DNA from: Marinobacter bryozoorum
GTDB lineage: Bacteria > Pseudomonadota > Gammaproteobacteria > Pseudomonadales > Oleiphilaceae
Length of the DNA stretch: 49,047 nt
Direction of reading: 5' to 3'
Assembly: GCF_023156245.1 (NCBI RefSeq)
Contig: NZ_JAKZAH010000029.1
Coordinates: forward strand, 1-49,047
Shown: positions 41,901 to 49,047 of the stretch, one piece after another
How the letters are laid out: every line of letters begins with the position of its first letter
Numbering within the stretch: the stretch's first letter is position 1
Position numbers and translations under genes: made by a program
The notes under the pieces: generated by a model
Told to the model about the DNA's origin: nothing
The model's database searches: none
The model's input: only the letters and a program-made list of their open reading frames with translations

Positions 41901-44247
41901 ACTGCCCCTGAACACCCCGACGCCGGCCCACAGCGCCCGCGGCCTGGCCGGCCACAGCGCCAAGCACGACAGCGCCTGGAAGCATGTCAGTGGCCAGGCC
42001 CGCTACATCGATGACCTGCCCATGCCGGAGGCCCTGCTCCACGCCGCCGTAGGCCACAGCGAACAGGCCCACGCCCGCATCCTGTCCATGGACCTTGAGG
42101 CCGTGCGGGCCTACCCCGGCGTGGTGGCCGTGATTACCGCGAAGGACGTGCCCGGCCATCTGGATATCGGCCCGGTGTTCCCCGGTGACCTGGTGCTGGC
42201 GGACGACATTGTGGAACACATCGGCCAGCCCCTCTTCGCCGTGGCCGCCACCAGTCACGAGGCCGCCCGCAAGGCCGCTCAACTGGCGAAGGTGGAATAC
42301 CAGCCCCTGCATGCCGTGGTCACTGTGGAACAGGCCCTTGAGCAACAGCTGTTTGTGCGCCCCAGCCATACCCAGCAACGGGGTGAGCCCGACCAGGCCT
42401 TGGCGGAAGCGCCCAATCGCCTGAAAGGCGAGCAGCACGTGGGCGGCCAGGAGCATTTCTATCTGGAAGGCCAGGCCTGCCTGGTGGAGCCCACCGAGGA
42501 CGGTGGCATGTTCGTGCACACCTCCAGCCAACATCCGTCGGAGGTGCAGAAGCTGGTGGCGGAAGTGTTGGGCCTGCCCATCCACGAGGTGCAGGCGGAG
42601 GTGCGCCGCATGGGCGGCGGCTTCGGTGGCAAGGAAACCCAGGCGGCCGCGCTGGCCTGTACCGCCGCGCTGCTTGCCAACGTTACCGGGCGCCCGGTGA
42701 AATACCGGCTGTCACGCCCGGACGACATAGTGCAGACCGGCAAACGCCACGACTTCTACAACACCTACGACATCGGTTTCGACGACGACGGCCTGATCCA
42801 GGGCGCCGACATCATGGTGGCCGGGCGCTGCGGCTATTCCCCGGACCTGTCCGATGCCATTGTCGACCGGGCCATGTTCCATGCCGACAACGCCTATTAC
42901 CTGGACCAGGCCCGGGTGGTGGGCCACCGCTGCAAGACCCATACGGTGTCCAATACTGCCTTCCGGGGCTTTGGCGGGCCCCAGGGCATGATGATCATCG
43001 AACAGGCCATGGACGACATCGCCCGGCACCTGGGCCGTGACCCGCTGGACATCCGCAAGCTCAACCTCTACCGACCCGGGCGTGACACCACCCATTACGG
43101 CCAGACCGTGGAGCAGCATGTGCTGACCCAGCTCATGGACACCCTGGAGACAACTTCCGATTACCGCCAGCGTCGCGCCGAAATCACCGCCTACAACCGG
43201 TCCAGCCCGGTGCTCAAGCGTGGCCTGGCGCTGACGCCGGTGAAGTTCGGCATTTCCTTCACCGCCAAGCACCTGAACCAGGCCGGAGCGCTGGTGCACA
43301 TCTACACCGACGGCAGCATCGTGGTGAACCACGGCGGCACCGAGATGGGCCAGGGCCTGTATATCAAGATTGCCCAGGTGGTGGCCTCCGCCTTCCAGGT
43401 GGACCTGGAACGGGTCAAAGTGACTGCCACCCGTACCGACAAGGTGGCGAATACCTCGCCCACGGCGGCATCCTCAGGCTCTGACCTGAACGGCATGGCA
43501 GCGCTGGATGCCTGCGAGAAAATCCTCGAAGGGCTGGTGGCCTTCGCCGCACAGCACTGGTCGACCCCGGCGGAGCAGATCAGCTTCTCCGACAACCAGG
43601 TGATGATCGGCGGCCTCGCCGTGCCCTGGGAAACCTTCATCCAGGCCGCCTACATGAGCCGCATTCCCCTGTGGTCCTCCGGCTTCTACGCCACCCCGAA
43701 AATCCATTACGACCCGGAGACCGGCACCGGCCGGCCGTTCCTCTACTACGCCAATGGCGCCGCCTGTTCCGAAGTGGTGGTGGACACCCTCACCGGGGAA
43801 TACCGGGTGGTGCGCACCGACATCCTCCACGATGTGGGCCGGTCCCTGAACCCGGAGATCGACATCGGCCAGATCGAAGGCGGCTTCGTGCAGGGCATGG
43901 GCTGGTTGACCACTGAGGAACTGGTGTACAGCGATGAGGGCCGGCTGCTGACCACCGGCCCCGCTACCTACAAGATTCCCGCCGTGTCTGACTGCCCGCC
44001 GGACCTGCGGGTGGCGCTGCTGCCGGAGAGCCCGAACCGCGAGGCCACCGTGTTCCACTCCAAGGCCGTGGGCGAACCACCGCTGATGCTGGGTATCGCC
44101 GTGTGGAGTGCCTTGCGGGATGCCGTGGCCAGCGTCACCGACTACCGCTACAGCCCGCCCCTGGACACCCCGGCCACACCGGAACGGGTGCTGGGTGCCG
44201 TCACCGCCAGCCAGCAATGGCTGAACCAACAGAAGGAGACCGCGTGA
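41893..44247 (+). CDS. xdhB: Xanthine dehydrogenase large subunit (molybdopterin-binding)
   Basis: A 784-residue catalytic subunit. Marks are MGGGFGGKET, AFRGFGGPQG, NHGGTEMGQGL and KAVGEPPLML, the last holding the catalytic Glu. Xanthine dehydrogenase-type motifs are all intact. It oxidises hypoxanthine and xanthine to urate. It overlaps xdhA by 8 nt and ends in the xdhC start (TGATG). Confidence 0.96.
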   Translation: MRKLPLNTPTPAHSARGLAGHSAKHDSAWKHVSGQARYIDDLPMPEALLHAAVGHSEQAHARILSMDLEAVRAYPGVVAVITAKDVPGHLDIGPVFPGDLVLADDIVEHIGQPLFAVAATSHEAARKAAQLAKVEYQPLHAVVTVEQALEQQLFVRPSHTQQRGEPDQALAEAPNRLKGEQHVGGQEHFYLEGQACLVEPTEDGGMFVHTSSQHPSEVQKLVAEVLGLPIHEVQAEVRRMGGGFGGKETQAAALACTAALLANVTGRPVKYRLSRPDDIVQTGKRHDFYNTYDIGFDDDGLIQGADIMVAGRCGYSPDLSDAIVDRAMFHADNAYYLDQARVVGHRCKTHTVSNTAFRGFGGPQGMMIIEQAMDDIARHLGRDPLDIRKLNLYRPGRDTTHYGQTVEQHVLTQLMDTLETTSDYRQRRAEITAYNRSSPVLKRGLALTPVKFGISFTAKHLNQAGALVHIYTDGSIVVNHGGTEMGQGLYIKIAQVVASAFQVDLERVKVTATRTDKVANTSPTAASSGSDLNGMAALDACEKILEGLVAFAAQHWSTPAEQISFSDNQVMIGGLAVPWETFIQAAYMSRIPLWSSGFYATPKIHYDPETGTGRPFLYYANGAACSEVVVDTLTGEYRVVRTDILHDVGRSLNPEIDIGQIEGGFVQGMGWLTTEELVYSDEGRLLTTGPATYKIPAVSDCPPDLRVALLPESPNREATVFHSKAVGEPPLMLGIAVWSALRDAVASVTDYRYSPPLDTPATPERVLGAVTASQQWLNQQKETA

Positions 44248-45128
44248 TGGAACGGCGACTGAACTGGTACCAGGCCGTGGCCCACTGCGAGGACCGGGGC
44301 GAACCTTATGTGCTGGTCACCGTGCTGGGGGTAACCGGCTCGGTACCCCGGGAGCCCGCCAGCAAGATGGTGGTGACGGGCGAACACAGCTACGACACCA
44401 TCGGCGGCGGCCACCTGGAATACCGCATCTGCCAGCAGGCCCGGGAGCGGCTGGCGAAGCAGGACTACACCAGCGAGCTGGCCCACTTTCCCCTGGGTGC
44501 GAGCCTGGGCCAGTGCTGTGGCGGCAGCGTGTCGGTATTGATCGAGGCTCATCCGGGCTGCGAGCAGGAACTGGTGATCTTCGGGGCCGGCCACGTGGCC
44601 CGGGCCCTGGTCAACATCCTCGGCGACCTGCCCTGGCGGGTTACCTGGGTGGACGAGCGCGCCGACCAGTTTCCCGTGGAGGTGCCCGCCAATGTGCGCA
44701 TCCACCACACCGATGACCCGGTGGGGGATGCCCCGGCCCTGTGCACCGGCAAACAGGTGCTGATCCTCACCCATAACCACCAGCTGGATTTCGACCTGTG
44801 CCGCTCCCTGCTGACGGCGGGAGACTGCGCGGGCATCGGCCTGATCGGCTCCGACACCAAGGCGGAGCGCTTCCGCCAGCGGCTGGAGCACCGTGGCTTC
44901 AGCCCCGACCAGATCGACAGCATCCGCTGCCCGGTGGGCCGTTCTGATATACCTGGCAAACGCCCCATGGAGGTGGCCGTGTCCATCAGCGCCGAACTGC
45001 TGAGCCTGACCGCCAGCGCGGACCAGCCCGCCACCCGCCGCGGCCTGCCCTGGAAGGAACTGAAAGGCCTGATCCAGAACCCCGACACCGGCCAGTCATC
45101 CAGAGAGAGCAATTCGAATGAGTCTTGA
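44247..45128 (+). CDS. xdhC: Xanthine dehydrogenase accessory protein XdhC
   Basis: A 293-residue chaperone that loads sulfurated molybdenum cofactor into XdhB. The N-terminal XdhC/CoxI part has VTVLGVTGSVPREPASKMVV and TIGGGHLEY, and the C-terminal Rossmann-like part has VIFGAGHVARAL and LIGSDTKAERFRQRL. The ATG at 44247 sits on the xdhB stop, with AGAAGGAG upstream. Confidence 0.94.
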   Translation: MERRLNWYQAVAHCEDRGEPYVLVTVLGVTGSVPREPASKMVVTGEHSYDTIGGGHLEYRICQQARERLAKQDYTSELAHFPLGASLGQCCGGSVSVLIEAHPGCEQELVIFGAGHVARALVNILGDLPWRVTWVDERADQFPVEVPANVRIHHTDDPVGDAPALCTGKQVLILTHNHQLDFDLCRSLLTAGDCAGIGLIGSDTKAERFRQRLEHRGFSPDQIDSIRCPVGRSDIPGKRPMEVAVSISAELLSLTASADQPATRRGLPWKELKGLIQNPDTGQSSRESNSNES

Positions 45129-45618
45129 AGAACTGAACGCCCTGCCCCGGGACCAGGCCGAAGCCCGCTTCCGGGACTGCTGCGCCGCCGATCCCTGGGT
45201 CTGGGGCATGGTGATTAACCGCCCCTACACCAGCCGCGAGGCGATGATGGAACAATGCCACCGCCTTTGGCCCATCCTCACCGAGGACGACTGGCTGCAG
45301 GCCTTCGAGGCCCACCCGCAGATCGGCGACGTGGACAGCCTGCGTAAGAAATACGCCAGCACGAAAGCCCTGGCCAGCGGTGAGCAGGCCGGCGCCCGGG
45401 GCGCCGATGAAGACGTGCTCCAGCGCCTGAAGCAGGGCAACGACGCCTACCTGGACAAGTTCGGCTTCATCTTCATCGTCTGCGCCACCGGCAAGTCCGC
45501 CGACGAGATGCTGGCCCTGCTGGAGGCGCGGCTGCCCAACGGCCGCGAGATGGAACTGAAGAACGCCGCCCGGGAACAGGCAAAGATCACCGAGATACGA
45601 CTGGAGAAACTGGCATGA
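45118..45618 (+). CDS. uraD: OHCU decarboxylase
   Basis: A 166-residue helical enzyme with the family motif AHPQIGDVDSLRKKYAST (catalytic His-Pro) and a C-terminal NGREMELKNAAREQAKITEIRLEKL region. It decarboxylates 2-oxo-4-hydroxy-4-carboxy-5-ureidoimidazoline to S-allantoin. It overlaps xdhC by 11 nt and uraH by 4 nt. Confidence 0.94.
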   Translation: MSLEELNALPRDQAEARFRDCCAADPWVWGMVINRPYTSREAMMEQCHRLWPILTEDDWLQAFEAHPQIGDVDSLRKKYASTKALASGEQAGARGADEDVLQRLKQGNDAYLDKFGFIFIVCATGKSADEMLALLEARLPNGREMELKNAAREQAKITEIRLEKLA

Positions 45619-45959
45619 CCGACAAGAGTCCCATCACCACCCACATCCTCAACCTGGGCAGCGGCAAGCCCGCCGCCGGGGTTGCCGTCACCCTGGAACA
45701 GGTGATCGACGACCGGGCCGTACCCATCGCCGACGGTTTCACCGATGACGATGGTCGCCTGATGTCGTGGTTCGCCAGCACCCTCGAGTCCGGCCACTAC
45801 CGGTTGCGGTTCGACACCGGTGCCTGGTTCCAGGCGCAAAACCTCGACACCTTCTACCCGGAGGTGACCCTGAACTTCCAGGTGTCAGACCCGCAGGCCC
45901 ACTACCACGTGCCGCTGCTGCTGAACCAATGGGGCTACTCGACCTACCGGGGGAGCTGA
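45615..45959 (+). CDS. uraH: 5-hydroxyisourate hydrolase
   Basis: A 114-residue transthyretin-related protein with ITTHILNLGSGKPAAGV at the N-terminus and the diagnostic C-terminal YRGS (STYRGS). It hydrolyses 5-hydroxyisourate to OHCU. There is no signal peptide, so it is cytosolic. It overlaps uraD by 4 nt and guaD by 1 nt (TGATG). Confidence 0.95.
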   Translation: MTDKSPITTHILNLGSGKPAAGVAVTLEQVIDDRAVPIADGFTDDDGRLMSWFASTLESGHYRLRFDTGAWFQAQNLDTFYPEVTLNFQVSDPQAHYHVPLLLNQWGYSTYRGS

Positions 45960-47347
45960 TGACCAGGACAACCCACACCGCGTTCCCGGCTGGCTGCGAG
46001 GCCCACCGGGGCGCCCTGCTCCACTTCCTCGGCGACCCCGGCAACGAACCGGATCCCAGAGATGGCAGCCTGGACTACTTCGGTGACGGCCTGCTGGTAG
46101 TGCTGAACGGCCAGGTGCTTGCGGCTGGTTCGGCGGAAAACCTGCTACCGCAATTGCCCGCAGGCACCCCGGTCACCGACTGGCAGGGCGGCCTGATCCT
46201 GCCCGGTTTTATCGACACCCACGTGCACATGCCGCAACTGGGGGTGATGGCCAGCTACGGCGCCCAACTGCTGGACTGGCTGGAGACCTACACCTTCCCC
46301 CACGAGGCCCGCTTCAGCGATGGCGACTGGGCACGGGCCGAGGCGCAACGGTTCACCGACCTGCTGCTGGCCCACGGCACCACCTCCGGACTGGTGTTCT
46401 GTACTTCCCACCCCGCCTCGGTGGACGCCCTGTTCCAAGCCGCCGAAAGCCGTGGCATGGGCCTCACCGCCGGCAAGGTGATGATGGACCGCCACGCCCC
46501 GGACAACCTCACCGACACCACCCAGGGCAGCTACGACGATAGCCTGGCGCTGCTGCAGAAATGGCACGGCCAGGGCCGCCAGCGCTATGCCATTACCCCG
46601 CGTTTTGCGGCAACCTCCACCCCGGAGCAACTCACCCTGGCCGGCCGGCTCGCCGCGGATCACCCGGACGTCATGGTCCAGACCCACTGGGCGGAGAACA
46701 CCGGCGAGATCCGGTGGATCAGCGAGCTCTTCCCGGAGCGCCACAGCTACCTGGACGTGTACGACCACTACGGCCTGCTGGGGAATCGCACGGTGCTTGC
46801 CCATGGCATCCATATTGATGACCGGGACCGCCAGCGGCTGACCGAAACCGACACCCGCATCGCCTTCTGCCCCACCTCCAACACCTTTCTGGGCAGCGGC
46901 CTGTTCGACTTCCGAACCGCCCGGGAGGCGGGCGTGACCGTGGGCCTGGCTTCAGACGTCGGCGGCGGCACCAGCCTGTCGATGCTGGCCACCATGGCCG
47001 AGGCCTACAAGGTCTGCCGCCTGCGGGGCCAGACCCTGACACCGTGGCAGGCGTTCTACCTGGCCACCCTGGGTAACGCCCGGGTACTGCACCAGGCGGA
47101 GCAGACCGGCAGCTTCCGGCCCGGTCGCCACGCCGACTTCGTGGTGCTCGACCAGAACGCCTCACCGGCCCTGACCATGAAGCAGGCGTACAGCCACACC
47201 CTGGCAGAGACCCTGTTCAACCTGATGATCCTGGGGGACGACCGGGCCATCGTCGCCACCGCCGTGGCCGGCGAAATCCGCTATCGCAGATCCGACGGCG
47301 CCACCGCAACCACCCCGACGCCCGTATCCCCCACCCAAGGAGCCTGA
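45959..47347 (+). CDS. guaD: Guanine deaminase
   Basis: A 462-residue amidohydrolase with the guanine-deaminase signatures DTHVHMPQLGVMASYGAQLLDWL, YTFPHEARF, TSHPASVDALF, VQTHWAEN, LAHGIH and GLASDVGGGTSLSML. It deaminates guanine to xanthine, the substrate of XdhAB. The ATG at 45959 overlaps the uraH stop. Length and motifs match the family fully. Confidence 0.94.
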   Translation: MTRTTHTAFPAGCEAHRGALLHFLGDPGNEPDPRDGSLDYFGDGLLVVLNGQVLAAGSAENLLPQLPAGTPVTDWQGGLILPGFIDTHVHMPQLGVMASYGAQLLDWLETYTFPHEARFSDGDWARAEAQRFTDLLLAHGTTSGLVFCTSHPASVDALFQAAESRGMGLTAGKVMMDRHAPDNLTDTTQGSYDDSLALLQKWHGQGRQRYAITPRFAATSTPEQLTLAGRLAADHPDVMVQTHWAENTGEIRWISELFPERHSYLDVYDHYGLLGNRTVLAHGIHIDDRDRQRLTETDTRIAFCPTSNTFLGSGLFDFRTAREAGVTVGLASDVGGGTSLSMLATMAEAYKVCRLRGQTLTPWQAFYLATLGNARVLHQAEQTGSFRPGRHADFVVLDQNASPALTMKQAYSHTLAETLFNLMILGDDRAIVATAVAGEIRYRRSDGATATTPTPVSPTQGA

Positions 47348-47350
47348 TTG

Positions 47351-48544
47351 ATGGAAGCATACCTCAGCGAATGGCTTGGCCTGATGGTCCGCTGGTTTCA
47401 TGTGATTGTCGGCGTCGCCTGGATCGGCGCGTCCTTCTACTTTGTCTGGCTGGACAACCACCTGCGGGAACCGCCGGAGTGGAAGAAACAGGAAGGCATC
47501 AAGGGCGACCTCTGGGCCATCCACGGCGGCGGCATCTACGAAGTGGCCAAGTACCAACTGGGGCCAAGGGAAATGCCCCGAGAGCTGCACTGGTTCAAGT
47601 GGGAGGCCTACACCACCTGGCTGAGCGGCATGACCCTGCTGTTCATCGTCTACTACCTGGGGTCACCGGGCTACCTGATCGACCCGTCCAAAGCCGATAT
47701 CAGCCTGGGCACCGGTGTCGCCATCGGCCTGGGTACCCTGGCCCTGGTGATGGCGATCTACGAAGCACTGATCCGCAGTCCCCTGGCCCACAACGGCAAG
47801 GGCTTCGGTCTGGTGCTGTTCGCCATCTTGCTGCTGGTGGACTGGGGGCTGTTCCAGGTGTTCTCAGGCCGGGGTGCCTACATCCATGTGGGGGCCGTCA
47901 TCGGCACCATCATGGTGGCCAACGTGTTCCTCGGCATCGTGCCTTCCCAATGGGCACTGGTGAACGCACTCAATGACGGCAGGGAACCAGACGAGAAGGT
48001 CGCCAGACTGGCCGCCCTGGCCAAACTGCGCTCCACCCACAACAACTACCTGACCCTGCCGATCATCTTCATCATGATCAGCAACCACTACCCGATGCTA
48101 TATGGCCACCCCCATGGCTGGGCCATCCTGGCGGCCATCGGGTTTATCACCGCCTTTGCACGACATTACTTCAACCTGCGGCACCGGGATATCAACCGGC
48201 CATCGATCCTGGTAGCCGCAGCGGCCATGACCGTGGTTCTGATTTGGGTAATCGCGCCCACACCGACTACATCCGCCAACACCGGCATCACCGCCGTCAG
48301 CGACGAGACGGTGGCGCAGATCATGGAAACCCACTGCGTAGCCTGCCACGCAGAAACACCCACCCAGCCCGGATTTCAGTCCCCACCGGCAGGGATCAAA
48401 CTGGATGATTTGTCACTGCTGGCCGACCATAACGGCAAGGTCAGGCAGGCGGCGGTGGATACGCATTATATGCCGTTAGGGAATATGACGGGCATGACGG
48501 AGGAAGAGCGGAGGCAGTTGGGAACGTGGTTGCGCAACCAGTGA
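47351..48544 (+). CDS. puuD: Urate hydroxylase PuuD (membrane protein with cytochrome c domain)
   Basis: A 397-residue inner-membrane urate oxidase of the PuuD type. About eight hydrophobic segments (residues about 10-300) start with WFHVIVGVAWIGASFYFVWLDN and are followed by a C-terminal cytochrome c domain with haem motif CVACH (329-333) and a later Met (NMTG) as likely sixth ligand. It oxidises urate to 5-hydroxyisourate and passes electrons to the respiratory chain instead of making hydrogen peroxide. AGGAG precedes the ATG at 47351; a TTG one codon earlier is less likely. It is last gene of the xdh operon. Confidence 0.93.
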   Translation: MEAYLSEWLGLMVRWFHVIVGVAWIGASFYFVWLDNHLREPPEWKKQEGIKGDLWAIHGGGIYEVAKYQLGPREMPRELHWFKWEAYTTWLSGMTLLFIVYYLGSPGYLIDPSKADISLGTGVAIGLGTLALVMAIYEALIRSPLAHNGKGFGLVLFAILLLVDWGLFQVFSGRGAYIHVGAVIGTIMVANVFLGIVPSQWALVNALNDGREPDEKVARLAALAKLRSTHNNYLTLPIIFIMISNHYPMLYGHPHGWAILAAIGFITAFARHYFNLRHRDINRPSILVAAAAMTVVLIWVIAPTPTTSANTGITAVSDETVAQIMETHCVACHAETPTQPGFQSPPAGIKLDDLSLLADHNGKVRQAAVDTHYMPLGNMTGMTEEERRQLGTWLRNQ

Positions 48545-48639
48545 GGCACCAGGCAGGTTCGGCAGGGCGGCCCTCACAGCCAGTAGAAGCGTGAGGGCAA
48601 CGCTGACCGCACTCCAGAAGGGGATGCCCCCACCTGTAC

Positions 48640-48985
48640 AGACTGAGCAGCAGTGGGCAGGTGCTTGCGAGAATAAGGGGCCAGCATGGGAATACGATAA
48701 ACGGCAATGCAGCGCCAAGTGCGTAGCCGGCCCGTGCGATCGGGCTAACGAGTGCACCCACTTCTGGTGGTGCAAAAAGGATCCATGCACCCATGCCGGA
48801 AGCCAGGAAAGAGAGCCCGATGGTCATCGCTCCCCGGCTGTTGCGAACAGTTATGCAGTCAAAGGGCCGTCGGCAGTCTTCCGGGCACGCAGCCCCAGCC
48901 AGGCAAACAGGCACAGGACAGACACGGTGACAGCCAGACGCGGGTACCCAAGCGCCCCTTGCTGCAACCGGGCTAGTGTCCCGTT
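48640..48985 (-). pseudogene. Decayed N-terminal fragment of a sodium:solute symporter (SSS family)
   Basis: Read on the minus strand, one frame gives YPRLAVTVSVLCLFAWLGL, then a shift gives the SSS-like TVRNSRGAMTIGLSFLASGMGAWILFAPPEVG and YALGAALPFIVFP. A further shift gives MLAPYSRKHLPTA before the similarity ends. The order (first membrane helix, FxxARNS loop, second helix with APPEVG, third helix) fits the start of an SSS transporter. At least two frameshifts and loss of the rest make it a pseudogene. It may once have been a uptake gene of the island. Confidence 0.5.
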
Positions 48986-49047
48986 TGGTTAATTCGCTGA
49001 TCTACTGAGCCACTGAGAGCCTTGAGAGCTAGGCGCGGTGGCGAAGG
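48986..49047. other. Possible end of an insertion element
   Basis: The similarity to the symporter stops at about 48975 (CTAGTGTCCCGTTTGGTT). The remaining bases show no coding frame and have a terminal-repeat look. With only the edge visible, the class cannot be decided. Confidence 0.25.

Noticed and set aside
1..49047. CRISPR arrays, tRNA or rRNA genes
   Set aside because: No regularly spaced direct repeats, and no tRNA- or rRNA-like segments, were seen on reading the window.

Overview
This window looks like chromosomal DNA of a GC-rich gammaproteobacterium, plausibly Marinobacter or a relative. That placement is inferred from gene order, base composition and the PuuD/PuuE-type purine route; no rRNA or marker gene is present. 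Most of it (about 7.4 to 48.5 kb) is one large nitrogen-scavenging island for purines and apparently other N-heterocycles. It is flanked by mobile or decayed DNA on both sides.

Left edge (1-7324): the 3' end of a group II intron (domains V/VI) sits inside an IS3-family transposase gene. That IS in turn truncates the 5' end of a giant cadherin/Ig-repeat, RTX and DUF4214 surface protein.

Accessory catabolic half (7431-32483): two complete NMT1/SsuA-type ABC importers plus two orphan binding proteins; three 2-oxoglutarate/Fe(II) oxygenases of the isopenicillin-N-synthase fold; four amidohydrolases; a ferritin-like diiron protein fused to rubredoxin, with a paralogue that has lost every predicted carboxylate iron ligand; a three-subunit molybdenum hydroxylase; a CDA-fold deaminase; a WrbA-like flavoprotein; an alpha/beta hydrolase; and a BrnTA toxin-antitoxin pair. 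I recognise the families but no described pathway that uses this combination, so this is the best candidate for an undescribed system.

Core purine half (32595-48544): the route from guanine to glyoxylate and urea is complete. GuaD makes xanthine, XdhABC makes urate, PuuD makes 5-hydroxyisourate, UraH makes OHCU, UraD makes allantoin, PuuE makes allantoate, allantoicase makes ureidoglycolate, and AllA makes glyoxylate. Uptake is by a Tsx-like outer-membrane channel and a BMP/PnrA-type ABC transporter whose own binding protein is not in the window.

Control: a TetR-family RutR-like regulator is encoded at 35058-35741. Ten palindromes close to the published RutR consensus (TGACCA-N2-TGGTCA) lie in the promoter gaps. 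Nine of them are paired with a 16-base sigma-54-type (-24/-12) element, and in six units the palindrome falls on or just after the predicted start. A tenth sigma-54-type element precedes a candidate structured RNA leader at 24120-24194. Read together, the island appears to be switched on by nitrogen limitation (sigma-54) and gated by a base-sensing repressor, which ties the uncharacterised half to the known purine half.

Right edge (48545-49047): a frameshifted fragment of a sodium:solute symporter gene and the possible end of another insertion element.
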